59,266 nt of DNA, from positions 1-59,266 of the forward strand of contig CAZNLJ010000031.1 of NCBI GenBank assembly GCA_964573725.1, read 5' to 3'. Positions 51,512 through 59,266 of this stretch are shown here, piece after piece. The first letter of the stretch is position 1; each line of letters starts with the position of its first letter. The stretch is from UBA6168 sp964573725 (lineage in GTDB: Bacteria; Bacteroidota; Bacteroidia; Chitinophagales; Saprospiraceae). The position numbers and the translations under genes were made by a program. The notes beneath the pieces were generated by a model. It was given only the letters and a program-made list of their open reading frames with translations, made no database searches and was not told where the DNA came from.

Positions 51512-54500
51512 TCAATCGATCAGCAACATCATGCGCGTTGCGGAATCGGTAGGCGTATCGAGCTGGTAGTACAGGATACCTGCGGCGGGCATTTCGCGGC
51601 GCTCCAACTGGATTTCGTTGTAGCCCTTGGCGAAATCGCCGTTGATAACCTTGACCACCTTACCGGACACGTCCGTGATGGTTAACGTTGCGGTACAGGC
51701 GGAAGGAAGGTTGAAACCTACGTTCGTGGTGATGCTGAACGGGTTGGGCGTATTCTGGTACAAGGCGAAGTTGCCTGCGGCCGTTGCACCGTTGAATGCC
51801 AACGCTACGTCCAGCAGTTCCCCGTTACGCTGGTAAGCTTCCGCTGTGGTATAGCGGCTGTTGATGGTCAGGACATCGCTGAGGAACGCATCTGCCGTAG
51901 CCTGGAAGACGAGGCTGAACACCACTTCCCCGTTGGCGGGCGACAAGTCGTTGTCGTTCCAGCTGGTCGTGATGACACCCTGCTCCAGCAAGGAGAGACC
52001 GAAGTGCTCTGCCTTGGCGACAGCGGAGTTGACCTGTACGAATTCGAGGGTGGCCGGGTCGAAGTTCAGGGAGAACTGGTAACCCAACACATCGAAATCG
52101 CGAGCCTTGAAATCCACCGTATACACATCACCTGCCTTCAGGGCCATGTCGCGGACGTCGAACACCAGAGAGCCCGTGGCGTTGCGTTCGTCGCTGGTGG
52201 CGGCGAAGTTGGGTTGTGCATTGCCGTTCACGTCCCCGATCTTGACAGCGTAGAAATCAACGGCGAGCTGGTTGGAGCTGATGTCGTTGATGTTCACCAC
52301 TTCCGGGAACACTTCCGACCACGGGTTGGTCGGATCCGGGAAGACGTAGTCGCTGTCGACGAAACGCCAGGACGTATTGTTCGGGAACTCCGTGTCTACG
52401 AACAGGATCAGCTTCCGCAGCTGCACAAGGTCGAAGGTAGTGACACTGTTCGACTTGTTTGCATCCGCAGCGATGATCTTGTAAGGAGAATTCAGCAGCT
52501 GCGCGCCGAGGATGTGCTTCGTAATCAACACGAGGTCGAAAGTCGTCACACCGTTCAGCGGGTTGTCATCCTTGACAGGCGTAACGGTATAGTCGTTACC
52601 GGCGCCCACCGTGAAGCCGAAGACCCCATCGTTGTTCGTCATGAAGGAGGACTGCATCGCACCGCTCAATTGCACGTCGACGTCGGAGACGCTGACGGAG
52701 GATTCCGTGTGGATCATACCCGTGATGAGCGGGTTGCCCGTCGTATCACAGACGTTCATGTTGTCCTGGATTTCCACGAAGGTCTCGCAGTAATCCTGGT
52801 TTCCGGCCGCGTCCGTCACCCAGAGCTGGATGACATTCTGGCCTTCGTCGCCACATTCGAACGTCAGGCTGGTCTGGCTGGTGACAGCCGAGAAGGACAG
52901 CGTCAGGTTGGCCTGCGGCGTACAGTTGTCGTAGCTGCCTGCATCGAAATCGCTGGCCCACAGCTCCACTTCACCGGGCATGCCCAGTTCGACCACAAGG
53001 CCGTTGACGCAGTAAGGCGTCGGCTTCTTGCAATCCTTGACCGTCAGGGTCGTGGTGCAGGACGTTTGATTGTTGCAGTTGTCCTTGACATTGTACGTCA
53101 CCTGGTACGTACCCGGGCCGACGTTGCCGAACGGACCGAAGCCGGCGCCCAGGGCGCTGCTGACCGTGAACGTCACTTCCGGGCTGCACTCGGAGATTTC
53201 CGGTTCGGGCAGGACGACGACTGCTGCGCAGCTGTTGTCATCGATGCATACATCCGGAATCTGGCATCCGTTCGTGAAGACGGGATCAACCGTATCGTTC
53301 ACCTTGATCACCTGCTTGTAGGTGATGTAACCGTCCCACGGATCGCTATCCGTGTCCGTATCCGGGTTCGTGCTCTGCGCGGCCTGAGCGGCAGCCGGCT
53401 TGTTGGTCACCGTCCAGCTGTCGCGGAACGTACGGGTGTCCTTGTCGCCGTCGCCATCGAGGTCGAGGTTCATCGCACTTTCGGAGGCTTCCACTACTTC
53501 CTGGTCGATTTCGCTACCGACGACACACCAGTTGATGATGGTCCAGGTACGTTCGATCTTGTAGCAGGCATCCGGCACCACGGTGTAGACCTGGTCCGTG
53601 TAGGAAACACCCACCAGTTCGCAGGTTTCGGAGAAGATCTCCGGCTCACCGAAATCCGGTACGGTCGTACCGCAGTTGACGGTGAGGTCTGCCGGGAATT
53701 CGACGACCCAGTCGGAGACGTGGTCTACGAATACCGTCTGCGTACAGGCGGTGGATTGGTTACCGCTCGGGTCCACAGCCGTCCAGCTGCGGGTGATGGT
53801 ACCTTCCAGACACTGGTCGATATTGGCGCTGAACGTCTTGTTGACCGTGAAATCACAGTTGTCGGAGAACGTCGGCGCGCCGTAGTACTGGTCGAGCAGG
53901 GCGCTTTGGGCGGCGGCATCGCCGGCCAGGTTACCCAGTTGCAGCTCGAGGTCAGTAGCGTAGAAATCACAGGTGGTACGCTGGTTGGCCGGGCAGCTCA
54001 CGACGATCGGCTTCTGCTTGTCGTTGACATGGACAGTCACCATGCAATCGTTGTGGTTGCCGTTGCAGTCGAGGACACGGAAGACGACCGATACGGGGGC
54101 TCCGATATCTTCACAGCAGAAGTATACGGAGTTTCCGAAGACCGTGTCGTCGTGGTTGTCATCGCAGTTGTCGACCATCTTGCGGACCTGCAGCTGGTTG
54201 AGGCAGCAGCCGTCCCAGGAGCCGTCGTCGAAAGTAGCGGCGGCCACTTCCGCCAAACCGTCGGCGGAGAGGTTGACATCCGTAATTTCGTCACAAATGG
54301 CCACCGGAGCCGTCTTGTCTTCCACAACAACCGTCAACACGTATTGGGTGATGTTGCCGCAGAAGTCTTCCGCCCGGTAGATGATTTCGTACGGACCGCC
54401 GATGGGCAGACCCGGAGCGGGTACATAGCCACCGTTGGTCGTATTGCCGGCCGGTGTTTCCACCGTCACTTCCTTGATACCGTCACAAACACCGTCCACT

Positions 54501-57500
54501 TGGGCAAGCGGGATGAAGATGGCGGCACACTGGACGTGCGGCGGGTTGCCCGGTTCGGTTGCATTGAGAACGCAATAGCCTTGGCTGTTCACTTCCGCAC
54601 AATCCACCGTGATGACCGGTGCGACATTCTCTACCTTGATGTATTGGACATGCGTGGTGGTCGTCGGCGCACCGCCGGCGGCCGGACACCAGTCGAAGAT
54701 CTTCCAGGTACGGATGACCTTGTAGCTGGCCTCACAGATATTCACCAATTCGTCCGTGTAAGTGATGCCGAGTCCGCAGACACCGGTGCCGCTCGTGGTC
54801 AGGTTGACACCACCGATGGTGGGCCATCCGGTGACGGACGGGCTGAAGGCAGGTGCCAAGGAGCTCAGGATCGGATCGTTGCAATCGTAATCCTTGTCGC
54901 CCGGCAGGGAAACTTGGCTTACTTCGCCACGCTCCTTCGTGATGGTCTGGGTACAAGCGGACTGGTTGCCGAATTCATCCGTCACGACGAACGTACGTTC
55001 GATGACAGCGGTGACGCCAGCGTTGGCGGCGCAACCAAATTCGGTGTAGTCATCCGTGTATTCCCAGCTCCAGCTGGAGCAATCGGTTACGGACATCTGA
55101 CCCGTGACCAGCTGGCCACCGACCGTCGCATCCGGATCCTGGACACAGAGGATGGTCACATCCGCCGGACAGGTTACGGTAGGATCGGTCAGGTCTTCCA
55201 CCAGGATATGACCCCAGCAGGTGTTGCCGCTGATCGGGTGCCAGAGTACGTACGGCAGGGTCAACCCTGCATGCGTACCCGTCACGACGTTCGCCGGGTT
55301 GAGCGGCACGCCGTTCGGCATGGTGATACGGACTTCGTAGTCGTCGAAGCAAGCGTAGGTACCTTCCAGCACCATGTCCGGCGTGACAACGCTGGCGCAG
55401 TTGTCTTCCAGCGACACTTGTACCAGGTCGTTGCACACGACCTGAGTCGGCGTGGATACAACCTGGAAGAATACGGTGGTGCTCTGGATACAACCCGGGT
55501 CGAGACGGGCGGCATCGGAATCGGCAGCGTCACCGGCCACCACAGCACCGTTCACCGAACGGCTGTAGGCGGCGGAACCTGCATCAGCGATGATGGTCAG
55601 CGTATGCTGGCCCAAGCTGAGCGAGGAAGGATCGAGCTGCGAAACCGGCGTACCGTCCACCAGGAAGGAAACGCTGCTGTAGGCACCGGCACCGGCATAT
55701 TGGTCCACAACCTGCGGAACGAAAGCCGGCGTACCGAAGCAGAACGGATCGAAGAAATCGACCAGTACCGGCGTCGGATAGTGCGCCACATTGGACAGGG
55801 AAACGGACTGGCCGAGGTTGTTGGTGACCGTAGCGGTGTAACCGACGGCTTCCACATACTTGGCGTTGAACGTGTAGTAAATCATCTCGTTCGCTTCGTC
55901 CGTTTGGCCGTTGCCATCGTTGTCGATACCATCGAGGTGACCGGCAACCAGGGCCGTACCGTTGGATACGAGCGTCGGGGAAGCCGGCGGGTTGGCGCTG
56001 CCGCTGGTGTAGAGGCCGTTGGAGGCCGTTACGGTCCAGGTCTGCATCGCCAGCGACTTGATGGTGATCAGCTCACCGAACTGACCGTTGGTCAGCGTAG
56101 TGGCGTTGTTGAGGCAGGAGGATGCCAGCGTACCCTGCGGGGTGCAAGGAGCGATACCTTCCTGTACGGTGACGACGATGCCGCAAGTGGACGTATTGCC
56201 ACACGGGTCGACAATCGTAATCGTCACGTTGTTGTCGCCGAGGTCGCTGCAATCGAAATCCACCTGGCTGGCGGTGATCGTCAGCGAGCCGAACGGAGCG
56301 CAGTTGTCCGTCGTACCGGCTGCCTGAACAACCGGGTTGATGGAGGCGTCGCCGTTCTTATCGAGCGTTACCGTCGTGCTTGCACAGGTCGGGACGGCGG
56401 GCGTGGTGTCTTCCACCGTGATGACCTGCGTGTGCGTACGGGTATTGCCGGCCGCATCGGTCAGGGACCAGGTGCGGGTCAGCGTATAGTTGTAATGGTC
56501 ACAATTGTCCGGATTGGCACCCTGGGTGCTTACCTGGTTGTAGACCGGAATGATCGGCGAAGTACAGTTGTCGTGTACATCGTTGCTGGTCAGCGGAGAA
56601 CAGATTCCGTTGCCGTGGAACACGCAGTTGGTCGGGATGGCGTCGCACTCGACCGTGATGTCCGTAGGCATCGTGATGTCGGCGTCGAAATCCGGCTTCT
56701 GCGTATCCACCACCTGTACCTGGAAGACACAGGTCTGGGTCAGACCGTTGACATCCGTGGCCGTGTAGGTGATGGTCTGCGGAGCACCGACCGGTACGAC
56801 GGAACCGCTGGCCGGGCCGCCCGTCTGGGAGACGGAGGCAATGCCACAGTTGTCGGAAGCGACCGGAATCGCCCAGTTCAACTTGCCGCTGCACGCATCC
56901 GGATCGTTGCCGATCATGATCATCGTGGTCGGGCAGTTGGCGAACTGCGGCGTCTGGTTGTCCACTACCGTCACCGTGTAGGCGCAGGAAGCCGTATTAC
57001 CGGAAGCATCGGTGACCGTCCAGGTAACCTGCGTGCTACCCAACTGGAAGACAGCACCGTTGGCGGTGTTGCTGTTGGGAGCGGAAGCATAGTTGTGGGA
57101 CAAGGTCGCACCGGCGCAGTTGTCACCGAACGAAGGATCGACAGCCGTGCCGTTCACCTTGAAGGTACATACGCCCGGGTCGGCATTCACCGTGATGTCG
57201 CCACCACAGCTGATGGTCGGATCCTGGTCGTCCACGACCACAATCTGGATACCACAGATGTCGGAAGTGAATCCGGCACCATCCGTCGCCTGCCAGGTCA
57301 CCAGCGTGGTACCGACCGGGAAGGTGGAACCTGCCAATGTACCGGCGCTGACGGCCGTAGCATAGTTGTGCGCGAGGGAACCACCGGCGCAGTTGTCCGT
57401 GAAGCTGGCATCCAGGGATGCATCCGCTACGGTGTAACCGCACTGACCGGCATCTGCGGACACCGTGCGGACCGTCGGACCGCAATCGATGACCGGAGCC

Positions 57501-59266
57501 TCCCCATCCACCACCGTAACGGCGAAGGAGCAGCTCTCACTGTTGCCGGCTCCATCGGTAGCCGTGTAGGTTTGGACCGTCACACCGGCCGCGAAGACCG
57601 TACCGCTGGCCTGACCGGCATCCAGGGTCACCGTCGTAGCGCAGTTGTCCGTCACCGTCGGTGCCGGATATACGACGACGGCATCACAGGAACCTGCGTC
57701 CGTGCTGGCGATGATGTTGGAAGGACACTCGATGTCCGGAACCTGCAGGTCGAGCACCGTGATGGTGCTGGTGCAGGTCTCCGTGTTACCGGCGGCATCC
57801 TCCAGTTCCAGGGTGACCGTGACGGTACCCAGGTCGCTGCAATCGAAAAGAACGCTTTCGGCATAGCCGGCACCGCGGTCGATCAGCGTGCTGACGATAC
57901 CGCAGTTGTCATAGCTGGCCAGGTCGACGTCGTCGGCCGTCAGTTGGGCGACTCCGTCGCCGTCCAGTACGACATCGATGGCGGACTGGCAGACCGCTTC
58001 GGGTTCGTCGTCATCTTCCACCGTAACATCGAATGTGCAAGTGGCCGTACCGTTGCCGTCTGCATCGGTGTAGGTCCAGGTGATCGTCGTGGTTCCCAGC
58101 GGGAACAGCGTGCCCGGTGCATAACCGCTCACGAGGTCACCCGTCAGGTCGCTGCCGTCGCAGTTGTCACTGAAGAGCGGAACAGCATAACCGACGATAG
58201 CGCCGCATACATCGTCATCCGTACCGACGGTGAAGTCGGAAGGACAGGATTGTACGGAAGGAGCCTCATCATCGGTGACGACGATCTCAATCGTACAGCT
58301 GGTGCTGTTACCGGCTGCGTCGGTGGCCGTCCAGATTACCTGGGTGATACCCAGCGGGAAGGCGGCACCATCCAACGTCGTGTTGTCCGTACCGGCTTGC
58401 GGCGCATAATCATGCGTCAAGGCCGTGACGGCGCAATTGTCCGTTGCCGTGACATCGAATTCGTTGCCGACGGCCGTGTAGCCGCAGACACCGGCATCCG
58501 TGGAACGGGCACGCACCAAAGGCATGCAGGAAACCACAGGGGATTCGTTGTCCAGCACCTGTACCGTAAAGGAACAGCTTTCGCTGTTACCGGCGGCATC
58601 CACCACTTCGTAGGCCTGTACCGTGGTACCGACCGGGAAGGCATCCCCGCTGGTCAATCCCGTACCGTCAACCTGAGTCAGCGTCGTGCTGCAGTTGTCC
58701 GTGACGGAAGGGGCATTGTACACCACAACACCGCTGCAAAGACCTGCATCGGAGAAGGTAACGATATTGGAAGGACACTCGATGTCCGGAACCTGCAGGT
58801 CGAGCACCGTGATGGTGCTGGNNNNNNNNNNNNNNNNNNNNNNNNNNNNNNNNNNNNNNNNNNNNNNNNNNNNNNNNNNNNNNNNNNNNNNNNNNNNNNN
58901 NNNNNNNNNNNNNNNNNNNNNTTGGGCGACTCCGTCGCCGTCCAGTACGACATCGATGGCGGACTGGCAGACCGCTACCGGCGCAACATCATCGCTGATG
59001 GTCACCGTGAAGGAGCAGGTCGCCGTGCCGTTGTCGGCCAGGTCGCTGTATTCCCACGTTACCGTGGTCACCCCTACCGGAAAATCGGAACCGGAGGTCA
59101 GGCCGCTGACCAAGACACCTTCCAGGTCCGTGCCGTCGCAGTTGTCTGCGAACAGCGGCAGGGTGTAGGTAACTTCCGCACCGCAGATGTCCGCATCCGT
59201 ACCCTGGGCGATGTTGCTCGGGCAGGACTGGACCGTCGGTGCTTCGTCATCGGTCACTTCGACCTG
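51512..59266 (-). CDS. Giant HYR-repeat protein with dockerin-like, cohesin-like and T9SS sorting domains (5' end outside window)
   Basis: Secreted or surface protein, partial: at least about 2580 residues are present and the start lies beyond the right edge. At least 12 HYR (hyalin) repeats of about 80-85 residues fill the N-terminal half (typical ending TDAAGNSESCSFTV.V.D), and further degenerate HYR-like units follow a central non-repeat region (about 54.9-56.1 kb). Near the C-terminus come a small carboxypeptidase-regulatory-like sandwich, a dockerin-like pair (NGVTTFDLVLITKHILG and NSVTTFDLVQLRKLIL, about 52.40-52.57 kb), a cohesin-like domain (about 51.79-52.17 kb; AGDVYTVDFKARDFDVLGYQF) and a type A T9SS sorting domain (about 51.52-51.77 kb; YQNTPNPFSITTNVGF, ILYYQLDT). 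Cysteine-rich HYR units suggest a rigid adhesive stalk. A 100-N gap interrupts it in frame. Confidence 0.9.
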   Translation of the reverse strand, partial: QVEVTDDEAPTVQSCPSNIAQGTDADICGAEVTYTLPLFADNCDGTDLEGVLVSGLTSGSDFPVGVTTVTWEYSDLADNGTATCSFTVTISDDVAPVAVCQSAIDVVLDGDGVAQXXXXXXXXXXXXXXXXXXXXXXXXXXXXXXXXXXSTITVLDLQVPDIECPSNIVTFSDAGLCSGVVVYNAPSVTDNCSTTLTQVDGTGLTSGDAFPVGTTVQAYEVVDAAGNSESCSFTVQVLDNESPVVSCMPLVRARSTDAGVCGYTAVGNEFDVTATDNCAVTALTHDYAPQAGTDNTTLDGAAFPLGITQVIWTATDAAGNSTSCTIEIVVTDDEAPSVQSCPSDFTVGTDDDVCGAIVGYAVPLFSDNCDGSDLTGDLVSGYAPGTLFPLGTTTITWTYTDADGNGTATCTFDVTVEDDDEPEAVCQSAIDVVLDGDGVAQLTADDVDLASYDNCGIVSTLIDRGAGYAESVLFDCSDLGTVTVTLELEDAAGNTETCTSTITVLDLQVPDIECPSNIIASTDAGSCDAVVVYPAPTVTDNCATTVTLDAGQASGTVFAAGVTVQTYTATDGAGNSESCSFAVTVVDGEAPVIDCGPTVRTVSADAGQCGYTVADASLDASFTDNCAGGSLAHNYATAVSAGTLAGSTFPVGTTLVTWQATDGAGFTSDICGIQIVVVDDQDPTISCGGDITVNADPGVCTFKVNGTAVDPSFGDNCAGATLSHNYASAPNSNTANGAVFQLGSTQVTWTVTDASGNTASCAYTVTVVDNQTPQFANCPTTMIMIGNDPDACSGKLNWAIPVASDNCGIASVSQTGGPASGSVVPVGAPQTITYTATDVNGLTQTCVFQVQVVDTQKPDFDADITMPTDITVECDAIPTNCVFHGNGICSPLTSNDVHDNCTSPIIPVYNQVSTQGANPDNCDHYNYTLTRTWSLTDAAGNTRTHTQVITVEDTTPAVPTCASTTVTLDKNGDASINPVVQAAGTTDNCAPFGSLTITASQVDFDCSDLGDNNVTITIVDPCGNTSTCGIVVTVQEGIAPCTPQGTLASSCLNNATTLTNGQFGELITIKSLAMQTWTVTASNGLYTSGSANPPASPTLVSNGTALVAGHLDGIDNDGNGQTDEANEMIYYTFNAKYVEAVGYTATVTNNLGQSVSLSNVAHYPTPVLVDFFDPFCFGTPAFVPQVVDQYAGAGAYSSVSFLVDGTPVSQLDPSSLSLGQHTLTIIADAGSAAYSRSVNGAVVAGDAADSDAARLDPGCIQSTTVFFQVVSTPTQVVCNDLVQVSLEDNCASVVTPDMVLEGTYACFDDYEVRITMPNGVPLNPANVVTGTHAGLTLPYVLWHPISGNTCWGHILVEDLTDPTVTCPADVTILCVQDPDATVGGQLVTGQMSVTDCSSWSWEYTDDYTEFGCAANAGVTAVIERTFVVTDEFGNQSACTQTITKERGEVSQVSLPGDKDYDCNDPILSSLAPAFSPSVTGWPTIGGVNLTTSGTGVCGLGITYTDELVNICEASYKVIRTWKIFDWCPAAGGAPTTTTHVQYIKVENVAPVITVDCAEVNSQGYCVLNATEPGNPPHVQCAAIFIPLAQVDGVCDGIKEVTVETPAGNTTNGGYVPAPGLPIGGPYEIIYRAEDFCGNITQYVLTVVVEDKTAPVAICDEITDVNLSADGLAEVAAATFDDGSWDGCCLNQLQVRKMVDNCDDNHDDTVFGNSVYFCCEDIGAPVSVVFRVLDCNGNHNDCMVTVHVNDKQKPIVVSCPANQRTTCDFYATDLELQLGNLAGDAAAQSALLDQYYGAPTFSDNCDFTVNKTFSANIDQCLEGTITRSWTAVDPSGNQSTACTQTVFVDHVSDWVVEFPADLTVNCGTTVPDFGEPEIFSETCELVGVSYTDQVYTVVPDACYKIERTWTIINWCVVGSEIDQEVVEASESAMNLDLDGDGDKDTRTFRDSWTVTNKPAAAQAAQSTNPDTDTDSDPWDGYITYKQVIKVNDTVDPVFTNGCQIPDVCIDDNSCAAVVVLPEPEISECSPEVTFTVSSALGAGFGPFGNVGPGTYQVTYNVKDNCNNQTSCTTTLTVKDCKKPTPYCVNGLVVELGMPGEVELWASDFDAGSYDNCTPQANLTLSFSAVTSQTSLTFECGDEGQNVIQLWVTDAAGNQDYCETFVEIQDNMNVCDTTGNPLITGMIHTESSVSVSDVDVQLSGAMQSSFMTNNDGVFGFTVGAGNDYTVTPVKDDNPLNGVTTFDLVLITKHILGAQLLNSPYKIIAADANKSNSVTTFDLVQLRKLILFVDTEFPNNTSWRFVDSDYVFPDPTNPWSEVFPEVVNINDISSNQLAVDFYAVKIGDVNGNAQPNFAATSDERNATGSLVFDVRDMALKAGDVYTVDFKARDFDVLGYQFSLNFDPATLEFVQVNSAVAKAEHFGLSLLEQGVITTSWNDNDLSPANGEVVFSLVFQATADAFLSDVLTINSRYTTAEAYQRNGELLDVALAFNGATAAGNFALYQNTPNPFSITTNVGFNLPSACTATLTITDVSGKVVKVINGDFAKGYNEIQLERREMPAAGILYYQLDTPTDSATRMMLLID
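57721..57975 (-). repeat. HYR module copy A (near-identical partner at 58770-58975)
   Basis: The stretch encoding PEAVCQSAIDVVLDGDGVAQ through TSTITVLD and PDIECPSNI is almost identical at DNA level to the sequence on both sides of the second scaffold gap. At least 50 bases on one flank and about 55 on the other match exactly or nearly so. Confidence 0.8.
58822..58921. other. Scaffold gap (100 N) inside an HYR module
   Basis: The flanks match copy A ending at 57771 and resuming at 57944, so by analogy about 172 bases are missing. Both 100 and 172 leave remainder 1 on division by 3, so the frame is kept either way. Confidence 0.85.

Noticed and set aside
57000..59266. Regular DNA repeats that could suggest a CRISPR or satellite array
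   Set aside because: The period is about 250 bases, in frame, and encodes HYR domains.
1..59266. tRNA, rRNA, insertion sequence or prophage genes
   Set aside because: Looked for cloverleaf tails, conserved rRNA strings, transposase DDE/HTH proteins and integrases; none was recognised.

Overview
The window is a high-GC chromosomal segment from a member of the phylum Bacteroidota, most likely a Saprospiria (Lewinella-type) marine or environmental gliding bacterium. The sequence evidence is a SusC/SusD pair, two proteins with type IX secretion (T9SS) C-terminal sorting domains, several lipoproteins, TonB-dependent receptors with CarboxypepD_reg-like N-termini, a giant HYR/dockerin protein, and promoter -7 boxes of the Bacteroidota form TAnnTTTG. 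No rRNA, tRNA, CRISPR array, phage or insertion sequence was recognised. Two 100-N scaffold gaps are present (20735-20834 and 58822-58921).

Layout. 509-12000: Lon protease, a DUF3592-like membrane protein, a TonB-dependent receptor, a GH3-family enzyme with a thioredoxin-like lipoprotein, a TIGR03032 protein, a PepSY-like lipoprotein and a small outer-membrane barrel. 12407-16534: an FG-GAP/T9SS surface protein, then an aldehyde dehydrogenase/carboxymuconolactone decarboxylase pair. 16579-20649: a minus-strand signalling cluster (SpoIIE-type phosphatase, TM2-TPR-SHOCT protein, CBS protein, sensor histidine kinase). 20977-24888: an alpha/beta hydrolase and a remarkable three-part protein joining a small-molecule kinase, an M23 peptidase fold and a class-III PLP phospho-lyase/aminotransferase. 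24953-30303: HD phosphohydrolase, tail-specific protease, AI-2E family transporter, OsmC protein. 30503-34683: flippase, Wzz-like and O-antigen-polymerase-like proteins for a surface polysaccharide.

34616-48900 is a long minus-strand array. In transcription order it holds DoxX-like, phosphoribosyltransferase, SDR dehydrogenase, an FGGY-kinase-like protein fused to a LuxR-type DNA-binding domain, a xylulokinase-type FGGY kinase, SusC, SusD, a clear intrinsic terminator, and an ASPIC/UnbV FG-GAP lipoprotein. I read its core as a sugar or polyol uptake and phosphorylation locus. Its likely regulator is a catalytically dead relative of the neighbouring kinase that has acquired a DNA-binding domain. 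This is the best candidate for an undescribed system here.

49197-59266: dCTP deaminase, a TerC family protein, and the 3' part of a giant HYR-repeat protein with dockerin-like, cohesin-like and T9SS sorting domains, which runs off the right edge.

Coordinates and motifs were read by eye from the sequence and its translations. Family names rest on motif recognition, not on database searches.
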